Assembly (NCBI GenBank): GCA_019264505.1
Contig: JAHUZY010000335.1
Location: forward strand, 1 to 14,872
Length of the DNA: 14,872 bases
Direction of reading: 5' to 3'
Source of the DNA: Phenylobacterium sp.
GTDB lineage: Bacteria; Pseudomonadota; Alphaproteobacteria; Caulobacterales; Caulobacteraceae
A model generated the notes under the pieces. It did no database searches. It saw nothing but the letters and a program-made list of their open reading frames with translations, and was not told the origin of the DNA. A program made the translations under genes and the position numbers. This document shows positions 6,631 through 12,831 of the stretch, piece by piece. How positions within the stretch are numbered: position 1 is the first letter of the stretch; every line of letters begins with the position of its first letter.

Positions 6631-7196
6631 TGACCGGTCCGCAGGTCCAGCTGCGCGACGTCACCCCCGCCGACCGGGACCGGCTGCGCGCCTGGCGCAA
6701 TCAGCCCGATGTGGCCCAGTGGATGTACACCGACGCGGAGATCAGCGAGGCCGACCACGCCCGCTGGTTCGCCGCGGCCCTGTCGGATCCGACCCGCCGC
6801 TACTGGATCATCGAACTGGACGGCGAGCCCGTAGGGCTGGCCAACCTCGCTGAGATCTCGCCGGCCAACCGCCGCTGCGCCTGGGCCTACTACCTCGCCT
6901 CGCCGGCCGTGCGGGGCAAGGGCGTCGGCGCCTATGTGGAGTACTGGGTCATCGAGCACGTCTTCGGCGCGCTCGCCCTCTCCAGGCTCTGGTGCGAGGT
7001 GCTGGTGGAGAACGAGGCTGTCTGGAAGCTGCACGAATCCTTCGGCTTCCGCCGCGAGGCCCTGCTGCGCCAGCATGTCTGGAAGAATGGCCAGCCCCGC
7101 GACGTGGTGGGGCTTGGCCTGCTGGCCGACGATTGGGCCGAAGTGCGCGAAGCCAGCCGCGAACGCCTGCGCGCCAAGGGCTACGCCCTGACCTAG
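6630..7196 (+). CDS. pseH: GNAT-family N-acetyltransferase, probable UDP-4-amino-sugar acetyltransferase (PseH/FlmH)
   Basis: This 188-residue protein is in the RimJ/PseH branch of the GNAT fold. The acetyl-CoA pyrophosphate loop is RGKGVG (95-100). ENEAVWKLHESFGFRREAL (127-145) is the typical C-terminal GNAT motif, with Asn128 and the E..GF pattern. PseH acetylates the 4-amino group of UDP-4-amino-4,6-dideoxy-N-acetyl-beta-L-altrosamine before PseG acts; the assignment rests on similarity plus context. The ATG overlaps the preceding TGA by one base (TGATG). The 3' end meets pseI tail to tail, and both stop codons fall in a single CTAG (7193-7196). PseH-like acetyltransferases vary in sequence, so another acyl group or sugar is possible. 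Confidence 0.82.
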   Translation: MTGPQVQLRDVTPADRDRLRAWRNQPDVAQWMYTDAEISEADHARWFAAALSDPTRRYWIIELDGEPVGLANLAEISPANRRCAWAYYLASPAVRGKGVGAYVEYWVIEHVFGALALSRLWCEVLVENEAVWKLHESFGFRREALLRQHVWKNGQPRDVVGLGLLADDWAEVREASRERLRAKGYALT

Positions 7197-8254
7197 GCCT
7201 CGCTCAGCATGTCCCAGGCCAGCGGTTCGCCGCGCTGGAGATCGCGGATCGCCACCCGCCCGACCACGGCGTCGCGGTGCTCGGGCCGAAGGCCAAGACC
7301 CGGACGGATCGACCGGACATCGTCGGCCGTGATCCGGGCGCCGGCCTTCACGTCGGCCGCCACATAGAGCGAGCGGCGGAACTGGGCGTTGGCCCGCTCC
7401 GATCCCAGCAGGTCGTACTGCGCCGCCCCCAGGGACTCCCAGGCTGAGCGCGTATCGCGCACCAGGGCCGAAAACTCATCCGGCTCCAGGGAAAACGCCG
7501 CGTCCGGGCCGCCATCGGACCTGGCCAGGGTGAAGTGCTTCTCGATCACGCAGGCGCCCAGGGCCACCGCCGCCACCGCCGCGGCCGTGCCCGGCGTATG
7601 GTCCGACAGGCCGATGGGGCAGTCGAAGCGGGTCTCCATGTCCGGGATGGTGCGCAGATTGGCGTCGGCGAAGCTGGCCGGATAGCTGGACACGCAGTGC
7701 AGCAGCACCACCCCGGCCGCGCCGGCGTCCAGGGCCACATCACGGGCCGCCTCGATCTCGGCCAGATTGGCCATGCCGGTGGAGATGATCAGTGGTTTGC
7801 CCTGCCGCGCCGCATAGGCGATCAGCGGCAGGTCGACCGCCTCGAAGGAGGCGATCTTGTAGGCCGGCGCCCCAAGCTCGGCCAGCAGGTCCACCGCGCT
7901 CTCATCGAAGGGGCTCGAGAACAGGATCACGCCGCGGGCGCGAGCCCGTTCAAACAGGGCCGGATGCCAATCATAGGGGGTCTGGGCCTCCTGATAGAGC
8001 TCATGGAGGCTGCGGCCGTCCCAAAGCCCGCCCTCGATGCGGAACTCCGGCCGGTCGACGTCCATGGTGATGGTGTCGGCGGTGTAGGTCTGGATCTTGA
8101 TGGCGTCGCAGCCGGTGGCTGCGGCCGCATCGATCATGGCCAGGGCCCGGTCGAGGTCGCCATTGTGATTGCCCGACAGCTCGCAGATCACAAACGGCGG
8201 GCAGCCTGGGCCGATCTTGCGGCCGGCGATTTCGATGTCGGTCAGGTCAGGCAC
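7193..8254 (-). CDS. pseI: Pseudaminic acid synthase (NeuB family)
   Basis: This 353-residue enzyme condenses 2,4-diacetamido-2,4,6-trideoxy-L-altrose with phosphoenolpyruvate to form pseudaminic acid. The NeuB-type TIM barrel is marked by ELSGNHNG (25-32), KIQTYTADTITMD (53-65), SSPFDE (113-118), KIASFE (133-138), STGM (158-161), SSYPA (189-193), IGLSDHTPG (214-222) and EKHFT (238-242). The TYTADT form and GGPDAAFSL (248-256) favour PseI over sialic acid NeuB. The C-terminal ~60 residues (from RRSLYVAADV) form the antifreeze-like SAF domain. The start is GTG at 8254; GGGGA lies seven bases upstream on the minus strand. It is transcribed against the rest of the pse genes, unlike a single-operon arrangement, and may share a transcript with the small gene upstream. 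Confidence 0.93.
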   Translation of the reverse strand: MPDLTDIEIAGRKIGPGCPPFVICELSGNHNGDLDRALAMIDAAAATGCDAIKIQTYTADTITMDVDRPEFRIEGGLWDGRSLHELYQEAQTPYDWHPALFERARARGVILFSSPFDESAVDLLAELGAPAYKIASFEAVDLPLIAYAARQGKPLIISTGMANLAEIEAARDVALDAGAAGVVLLHCVSSYPASFADANLRTIPDMETRFDCPIGLSDHTPGTAAAVAAVALGACVIEKHFTLARSDGGPDAAFSLEPDEFSALVRDTRSAWESLGAAQYDLLGSERANAQFRRSLYVAADVKAGARITADDVRSIRPGLGLRPEHRDAVVGRVAIRDLQRGEPLAWDMLSEA

Positions 8255-8308
8255 GACGCAGTCCCCGTGATTGGGAAACAGTCTAGCGAGCCACCTCAGA
8301 ACAGGGCG

Positions 8309-8551
8309 TTAAATCGACCTTTTTGGGCCTTTTCGCGCGCGAAATACCCCGAAAACGGCGCCCAATCCGACGCCGAAAGCGACGCCCAAGGCCACGCTGC
8401 CCAGGACCGCGCCCGCCCCTGCGCCCAGGGCCGTCCCGACCCCGAGCCAGGTCCCGGTGGTGCGCAGGCTCGCCCGGCTGGCGGTTCCAGGTTGCGCTGG
8501 CGCGGCGGGTTCGGGGGCGGCGGGCGGAGGGTTGGAAGGGGCTTGAGTCAT
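8309..8551 (-). CDS. Small glycine-zipper membrane protein, hypothetical
   Basis: This 80-residue protein has a Pro/Ala-rich N-terminus (residues 1-24). A long hydrophobic, glycine-repeat stretch follows from about residue 33 to 70 (GTWLGVGTALGAGAGAVLG, then further G-x3-G spacings), and the tail RARKGPKRSI is basic. The G-x3-G pattern is that of glycine-zipper transmembrane helices; a helical hairpin in the inner membrane with a cytoplasmic basic tail is likely. I assign no function. No good Shine-Dalgarno sequence precedes the ATG. It lies 54 bases upstream of pseI on the same strand, so co-transcription is possible but does not prove a role in glycosylation. An overlapping frame at 8283-8576 is low-complexity and less credible. 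Confidence 0.6.
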   Translation of the reverse strand: MTQAPSNPPPAAPEPAAPAQPGTASRASLRTTGTWLGVGTALGAGAGAVLGSVALGVAFGVGLGAVFGVFRARKGPKRSI

Positions 8552-8628
8552 GGGGATCGAACGGCTGGGCGATCATCTTGTTGCGCCCGCGCCCTCGCGC
8601 ATCGCGGAATCTTCTCTAAATAGGAGCC

Positions 8629-9630
8629 ATGTCTGAGCCTCGCACCACACGCTGCCTCATCATCGGGTCCGGCCCCGCCGGCTACACCGCCGCGGTCTAT
8701 GCGGCCCGGGCCCTGTTGAACCCCGTACTGATCGCCGGCCTGCAGCCGGGCGGCCAGCTGACCATCACCACCGATGTGGAGAACTATCCGGGCTTCGCCG
8801 AGGCGATCCAGGGTCCCTGGCTGATGGAGCAGATGCAGGCCCAGGCCGAGCATGTGGGGACCGAGATCATCAACGATATCGTCCTGAAGGTGGACCTGTC
8901 GAAGCGGCCGTTCCGCCTGGAGTGCGACTCCGGTCAGGTGTGGCTGGCCGAGACCCTGATCATCGCCACCGGCGCCCAGGCCAAGTGGCTCGGCCTCGAC
9001 AGCGAGCAGAAGTTCCAGGGCTTCGGCGTCTCGGCCTGCGCCACCTGCGACGGCTTCTTCTATCGCGGCAAGGATGTCGTGGTGGTCGGCGGCGGCAACA
9101 CCGCGGTGGAAGAGGCCCTGTTCCTCACCAACTTCGCCTCCAAGGTCACCCTGGTCCATCGCCGGGGCGAACTGCGGGCCGAGAAGATCCTGCAGGAGCG
9201 GCTGTTCGCCCATCCCAAGGTCGAGGTGATCTGGGACAGCGCCATCGACGAGGTGCTGGGCGACACTGAACCCCTGGGCGTCACCGGTGTGCGACTGAAG
9301 AATATCAAGTCCGGCGAGACCCAGACCATCGACTGCGCCGGCGTCTTCGTCGCCATCGGCCACGCCCCGGCCTCGGAGCTGTTCAAGGGCCAGCTGTCCA
9401 TGGACGCGTCGGGCTATCTGGATGTGAAGCCCGGCACAGCCTCGACCGAAATCGAAGGCGTCTATGCCGCCGGCGACGTCACCGACGACATCTATCGTCA
9501 GGCGGTGACGGCGGCGGGCATGGGCTGCATGGCCGCCCTGGAGGCGGTGCGCTTCCTGGCCGAAGAAGACCACCGCAAGGCGCACAACCCGATCAGCCAC
9601 GCCGAGGCCGAGAAGATCGGCGTCTGGTAG
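8629..9630 (+). CDS. trxB: Thioredoxin-disulfide reductase
   Basis: This 333-residue flavoenzyme transfers electrons from NADPH through FAD and a redox dithiol to thioredoxin in the cytoplasm. The FAD-binding GSGPAGYTAAVYAARA is at 13-28. The active-site disulfide is Cys137-Ala-Thr-Cys140 in SACATCDGFF. The NADPH-binding GGGNTAVEEA is at 154-163 with HRRGELRAEK at 177-186. The second FAD motif is AAGDV at 280-284, followed by YRQAVTAAGMG. Length and order of domains are normal. The start is ATG 8629; AGGAG at 8622-8626 is only two bases away, an unusually tight spacing, but no better start exists before the FAD motif. The murA-like gene follows after 29 bases. Confidence 0.96.
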   Translation: MSEPRTTRCLIIGSGPAGYTAAVYAARALLNPVLIAGLQPGGQLTITTDVENYPGFAEAIQGPWLMEQMQAQAEHVGTEIINDIVLKVDLSKRPFRLECDSGQVWLAETLIIATGAQAKWLGLDSEQKFQGFGVSACATCDGFFYRGKDVVVVGGGNTAVEEALFLTNFASKVTLVHRRGELRAEKILQERLFAHPKVEVIWDSAIDEVLGDTEPLGVTGVRLKNIKSGETQTIDCAGVFVAIGHAPASELFKGQLSMDASGYLDVKPGTASTEIEGVYAAGDVTDDIYRQAVTAAGMGCMAALEAVRFLAEEDHRKAHNPISHAEAEKIGVW

Positions 9631-9659
9631 GCGTCCCTGTGACCGGCTAACGAGGGCTC

Positions 9660-10958
9660 ATGACCAATCTGATCGTGCGCGGGGGCCGCCCCCTGCGGGG
9701 CGAGATCACGCCCTCCGCCAACAAGAACGCCGTCCTGCCGGTGCTGTGCGCCACCCTGCTCAGCGACGCGCCCCTGGTGCTGCACCGGGTGCCGGACATC
9801 ACCGATGTGCGCAAGATCCTGGAGTTCTTCCAGTCCCTGGGCAGCCAGGTGGACATGGACTACGCCACCGGGACCCTGCGCCTGCACCATGGCGAGAACC
9901 TGAGGGCGGAAGGGGCGCACCTGCCGCTCGGTATGCGCTCCTCGGTGATGCTCATTCCGGCCCTGCTGCACCGGTTCGGCCAGGCCAGCCTGGAGGACGA
10001 GGCCAAGGGCTGCACCCTGGGCGCCCGGGAGATCGATCCGCACCTGGAGGTCTTCGAGGCCTTCGGCGCCCGGGTGGAGACCCGCGAGGGCGCCATCCTG
10101 ATCTCGACGCCTGAAGGCTTCCACGCCACCCGGCACTGGCTGGACTACGCCTCGGTGACCACCACCGAGAACTTCGCCATCTGTGCGGCCACGGCCAAGG
10201 GGACCTCGCAGCTGGTCAACGCCGCCTGCGAGCCGCACGTCCAGGAGTTCTGCCGTTTCCTCATCCAGATGGGCGCCAGCGTCCAGGGCGTCGGGGCCTC
10301 GACCCTGACCATCGAGGGCGTCGAGCGGCTCGGCGCCACGACCTTCACCTTCCAGGACGACTTCCACGAGGTGGCCACCTTCCTGGCCATGGGGGCCATA
10401 ACGGGCGGCGACGTGGCGGTGCGCAACGGCGCCTCGGAGTCCTTCCCGCTGATCGACCGCACCTTCGCCAAGTTCGGCGTCGAGGTGACCCACAAGGACG
10501 GCTGGTCGCGGGCCCGGCTCGACGGGCCGCTGCATGTGCGCCAGCCCTATACCAGCCACATCCTGCAGAAGGTGGAGGCGGCGCCCTGGCCCTATGTGCC
10601 GGCCGATCTGCTGCCGATCTTCATCGCGCTCGGCGTCCGGGCCGAGGGCTCGGTGATGTTCTGGAACAAGGTCTATGAGGGCGCGCTCGGCTGGACGTCC
10701 GAGCTGGCCAAGTTCGGCGGCCATGCGGTGCTGTGCGATCCCCACCGGGTGATCACCTATGGGGGCAAGCCCCTGTTCCCCGCCGAGGTGGAGAGCCCCT
10801 ACATCATCCGGGTGGCCATCGCGCTCTTCATGCTGGCCGCCAGCATCGAGGGCAAGTCGACCATCTACAACGCCGCCCCGATCAAGCGCGCCCACCCCAA
10901 CTTCGTCGAGAACCTCAACGCCCTCGGCGCCGACGTGGAGTGGGTGCTCGGCGACTGA
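9660..10958 (+). CDS. murA: MurA-like enolpyruvyl transferase (UDP-N-acetylglucosamine 1-carboxyvinyltransferase family), divergent
   Basis: This 432-residue protein belongs to the EPSP synthase/MurA family. MurA adds enolpyruvate from PEP to UDP-GlcNAc, the first committed step of peptidoglycan synthesis. Retained MurA features are K22-N23 (ANKNAVLPVL), R93 (GMRSS), the catalytic Cys118 and R123 in KGCTLGAREIDPHL, SVTTTEN (165-171), D316 (PADLLPIF), R384 and R410. Several positions that contact substrate in E. coli MurA look changed: PDRIE is QDDFHE (232-237), FENRF is YEGAL (339-343), and the SDLRA-type segment is SPYIIRV (379-385). I aligned these by eye from memory. It could be the organism's only MurA or a paralogue with an altered substrate. 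It lies 29 bases after trxB, with GAGGG at 9652-9656. Confidence 0.82.
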   Translation: MTNLIVRGGRPLRGEITPSANKNAVLPVLCATLLSDAPLVLHRVPDITDVRKILEFFQSLGSQVDMDYATGTLRLHHGENLRAEGAHLPLGMRSSVMLIPALLHRFGQASLEDEAKGCTLGAREIDPHLEVFEAFGARVETREGAILISTPEGFHATRHWLDYASVTTTENFAICAATAKGTSQLVNAACEPHVQEFCRFLIQMGASVQGVGASTLTIEGVERLGATTFTFQDDFHEVATFLAMGAITGGDVAVRNGASESFPLIDRTFAKFGVEVTHKDGWSRARLDGPLHVRQPYTSHILQKVEAAPWPYVPADLLPIFIALGVRAEGSVMFWNKVYEGALGWTSELAKFGGHAVLCDPHRVITYGGKPLFPAEVESPYIIRVAIALFMLAASIEGKSTIYNAAPIKRAHPNFVENLNALGADVEWVLGD

Positions 10959-11006
10959 GGAGTCGAACGCCTAGACCACGCCCGCCAACGATGGGGACAC
11001 GACGCC

Positions 11007-11495
11007 ATGATCCGACATGCCCGCGCCGCCGACCATGCCGCCATCCGGGCGGTGAACCTGGCCGCCTTTCCGGGGGCGGCGGAGGCTGATCTGGTGGAGC
11101 GGCTGCGGGCCGATGGCGACGTCGTGTTCGAGATGGTGGCCGAGGCGGACGGCGAGGTGGTCGGGCACATCCTGTTCAGCCGGTTGTGGGCCGACAGCGT
11201 GAACCTCTATCTGGCCCTGGCCCCCATGGCGGTGGTTCCGCGCCTGCAAAGGCAAGGCCTGGGCTCGGACCTCGTGCGGGCGGGGCTGGAGTTCTGCAAG
11301 GAATACGGGACCCACGGCGTCGTGGTGCTGGGCCATGTGGACTACTATCCCCGCTTCGGCTTCTCGGCCGAGAGCGCGGCGCGGGTCGCCTCGCCCTATG
11401 CGGGATCGCCGGCCTTCATGGCCCTGGCCCTCGAGGACGGCGCCTTCGACGCCCGCCTGACCCTGGCCTATCCTGACGCCTTCAAGGGGCTTTAG
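11007..11495 (+). CDS. GNAT-family N-acetyltransferase, YhbS-like
   Basis: This 162-residue single-domain GNAT protein has the acetyl-CoA loop RQGLGS (82-87) after the strand LAPMAVVP. A VVVLGHVDYYPRFGFS block (105-120) is characteristic of the YhbS group of putative acetyltransferases, where the YYPRFGF motif forms the C-terminal half of the cofactor site. The acceptor substrate is unknown. It starts at ATG 11007, 48 bases after the murA-like stop, with a weak GGGGA upstream. The 3' end overlaps the convergent cell-wall hydrolase gene by 14 bases, so the two transcripts are antisense at their ends. Confidence 0.85.
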   Translation: MIRHARAADHAAIRAVNLAAFPGAAEADLVERLRADGDVVFEMVAEADGEVVGHILFSRLWADSVNLYLALAPMAVVPRLQRQGLGSDLVRAGLEFCKEYGTHGVVVLGHVDYYPRFGFSAESAARVASPYAGSPAFMALALEDGAFDARLTLAYPDAFKGL

Positions 11496-12630
11496 GCGCC
11501 GGCGCCGCGGCGGGCTCAGGTTCGTCCAGTTCGGCCTCGACCTCAGCCAGGCGCTCATTGATCTGCCGGATCTCGTCTGGAGTCGGCTGGCGGCGGCTGG
11601 GTTGCAGCACGCCGGCCACGCGGGTCGCCGCCTCCCCGCTGCCGGGCTCGGTCACCTCGTAGGTGCGCACCTCGCCGGCCAGGGCCAGGGTCACCTTGCG
11701 GCCAGGCGCCAGGGCCTGACCGGTGTTGAACAGGCCCTGGGTGCGGGCGTCCACGCCCCCCAGGATGGCCACCGACAGGTTCTCCTCCCCGCCCACATAG
11801 CGGCTGGTGAAGGCCGGCGGCTCACCCATGGGACCGGTCCAGCGATAGAAGATGTGCGCGCCGACCTTGGTCATCTTCACCAGGGTCGGGGCCCAGTAGG
11901 GCGCCACATAGTCGGCGTGATAGTGGGTCGCCGAGCCCACCCCGGTCTCGACGAAGCCCTCCAGGGCCTCAGCCGCCACTGACTCCACCTGACGCCACAG
12001 CCCCGGCTCAGGCGCCCAGGTGAGCGAGCCGTCGCAGGTGAAGCTGAACTGGCAGCCCGTGCTGCGGGCCGAACCCTGGAAAACCACGCCGCAGACGGAG
12101 TTGGGATAGGCCGGATGGCGGACCCGGTTCAGCACCACCTGGGCTACGGCCCGCTGGCCCTCCCGCGGCTCCCGCGCGGCCTCATAATAGATGGCCTGGC
12201 TGAGACAGCGCAGGGCCTGGGCCCGATCCTGGCGCGAGGCCCGCAGGATGAAGGGCTCCATGGGATTGATCGGCAGGTCGGCGAAGGGCTTGAAGGCGTT
12301 GATCTCCCGGGCAGCCATGTCGAAGGCGGTGCCAAAGCCCAGAGTCGGCAGGGTGGCCAGATCATAGGTCTCCCAGCCCGGGACGCGGCCCCAATAGTCC
12401 TTGCGCGGCGCAGGGTCATGGCGCCTCGCCAGCGCCAGCATCGCCGGGTCCATATCAGCAGTCAGGCGCTCAAGCCCCCGATCGGACAGGCTGCGGGCCA
12501 CCGTCGCCAGGCCTTCGGCGCGGCCGGCGTTGAGCGGCCGGTCATAGGTGGTCAGGCACCCGGCCAGGGCGAGGCTCGCAAACAGCAAGGCCAGGGAGCG
12601 GGCGAAGGCGGTCAAGCGGCGGTCCTGCAA
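11482..12630 (-). CDS. SleB-family cell wall hydrolase, lipoprotein
   Basis: This is a 382-residue putative peptidoglycan hydrolase. The N-terminus is a lipoprotein signal: basic start, hydrophobic SLALLFASLA, lipobox L22-A-G-C25. Residue +2 is not Asp, so outer-membrane sorting is likely. The SleB (Hydrolase_2) domain runs from about 141 to 263, with CLSQAIYYEAAREPREGQRA followed by VVLNRVRHPAYPNSVCGVVFQGS and CQFSFTCDG; Glu150 is the expected catalytic acid. Family members cleave the glycan strand, often as lytic transglycosylases. The C-terminus has a short charged helix (INERLAEVEAELDE) and an Ala/Pro tail. The coordinates use the TTG at 12630. A second TTG at 12615 has AGGA seven bases upstream and gives MTAFARSLALLFASLALAGC, so it may be the true start. 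No link to nearby genes is evident. Confidence 0.87.
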   Translation of the reverse strand: MQDRRLTAFARSLALLFASLALAGCLTTYDRPLNAGRAEGLATVARSLSDRGLERLTADMDPAMLALARRHDPAPRKDYWGRVPGWETYDLATLPTLGFGTAFDMAAREINAFKPFADLPINPMEPFILRASRQDRAQALRCLSQAIYYEAAREPREGQRAVAQVVLNRVRHPAYPNSVCGVVFQGSARSTGCQFSFTCDGSLTWAPEPGLWRQVESVAAEALEGFVETGVGSATHYHADYVAPYWAPTLVKMTKVGAHIFYRWTGPMGEPPAFTSRYVGGEENLSVAILGGVDARTQGLFNTGQALAPGRKVTLALAGEVRTYEVTEPGSGEAATRVAGVLQPSRRQPTPDEIRQINERLAEVEAELDEPEPAAAPAPKAP

Positions 12631-12693
12631 GATCGGGCGGGCGCCCGCGAACTCCAGCTATAGGCGACAAGACCATGGCGAAAAAGCAGGCGC

Positions 12694-12721
12694 TTGCATC
12701 CCGCCGCCAAGGGTCTATATC
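12694..12721 (+). promoter_or_regulatory. Candidate nadA promoter
   Basis: TTGCAT (12694-12699) and TATATC (12716-12721), 16 bases apart, form a possible -35/-10 pair that would start transcription near 12728, just before the first palindrome. A second possibility is TTCGAC (12725-12730) with a -10 in the GCATATT stretch (12749-12755), which would overlap the palindrome. Either arrangement puts the first palindrome where a bound repressor would block initiation. Confidence 0.35.
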
Positions 12722-12734
12722 TCTTTCGACAGCT

Positions 12735-12753
12735 TATGCTCTGATTGAGCATA
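12735..12753 (+). promoter_or_regulatory. Operator-like palindrome 1 upstream of nadA
   Basis: TATGCTC-TGATT-GAGCATA (12735-12753) is a perfect 7-bp inverted repeat with a 5-base spacer. The same arms and spacer length recur at 12803-12819. In alphaproteobacteria nadABC operons are often controlled by NadQ, a repressor of NAD synthesis; that this is its site is an inference, since I cannot check the published motif. Confidence 0.65.
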
Positions 12754-12758
12754 TTAGA

Positions 12759-12791
12759 GCGCCTCGCGCGAGTCTGCAGGCGCGCTTTTTT
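12759..12791 (+). terminator. Terminator-like hairpin with T-run in the nadA leader
   Basis: GCGCCT (12759-12764) pairs with AGGCGC (12778-12783), with a 13-base loop, and six T residues follow at 12786-12791. It lies between the two palindromes and downstream of the candidate promoters. No plus-strand gene ends upstream, so it is more likely a leader attenuator (or a fortuitous structure) than the end of another gene. Confidence 0.45.
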
Positions 12792-12802
12792 GGGCCAGAG
12801 AA

Positions 12803-12819
12803 ATGCTCACTTTGAGCAT
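12803..12819 (+). promoter_or_regulatory. Operator-like palindrome 2, next to the nadA ribosome binding site
   Basis: ATGCTC-ACTTT-GAGCAT (12803-12819) repeats the arms of the first palindrome with a different 5-base spacer. The centres are 67 bases apart. It directly abuts the nadA Shine-Dalgarno sequence AAGGAGG (12820-12826). Bound protein could act as a roadblock or loop with the first site; as RNA, the arms could also fold next to the ribosome binding site. Confidence 0.6.
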
Positions 12820-12831
12820 AAGGAGGACGCC

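Noticed and set aside
8331..8344. Perfect 14-base palindrome TTTCGCGCGCGAAA
   Set aside because: It lies inside the glycine-zipper coding sequence (codons for the Arg/Lys tail) and has no partner copy; it is probably coincidental.
8607..8611. GANTC (CcrM methylation) sites upstream of trxB, and at 12770-12774 in the nadA leader
   Set aside because: GANTC is expected every few hundred bases by chance, so two intergenic sites are not evidence of GcrA/CcrM control.
7535..8623. Plus-strand open frame of 362 codons opposite pseI and the glycine-zipper gene
   Set aside because: The composition is typical of an antisense shadow, and pseI on the other strand is unambiguous.
9498..10895. Minus-strand open frame of 465 codons
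   Set aside because: It is antisense to the recognisable trxB and murA-like genes, with no family features and a His/Gln/Gly-rich shadow composition.
10952..10965. CGACT-GAGG-AGTCG inverted repeat at the murA-like stop
   Set aside because: The stem is only five base pairs with no T-run; it is too weak to call a terminator.
12745..12831. N-terminal extension of NadA from TTG 12745
   Set aside because: The TTG lies in the right half of an operator palindrome. The added 29 residues do not look like NadA, and ATG 12832 has a near-perfect Shine-Dalgarno sequence.
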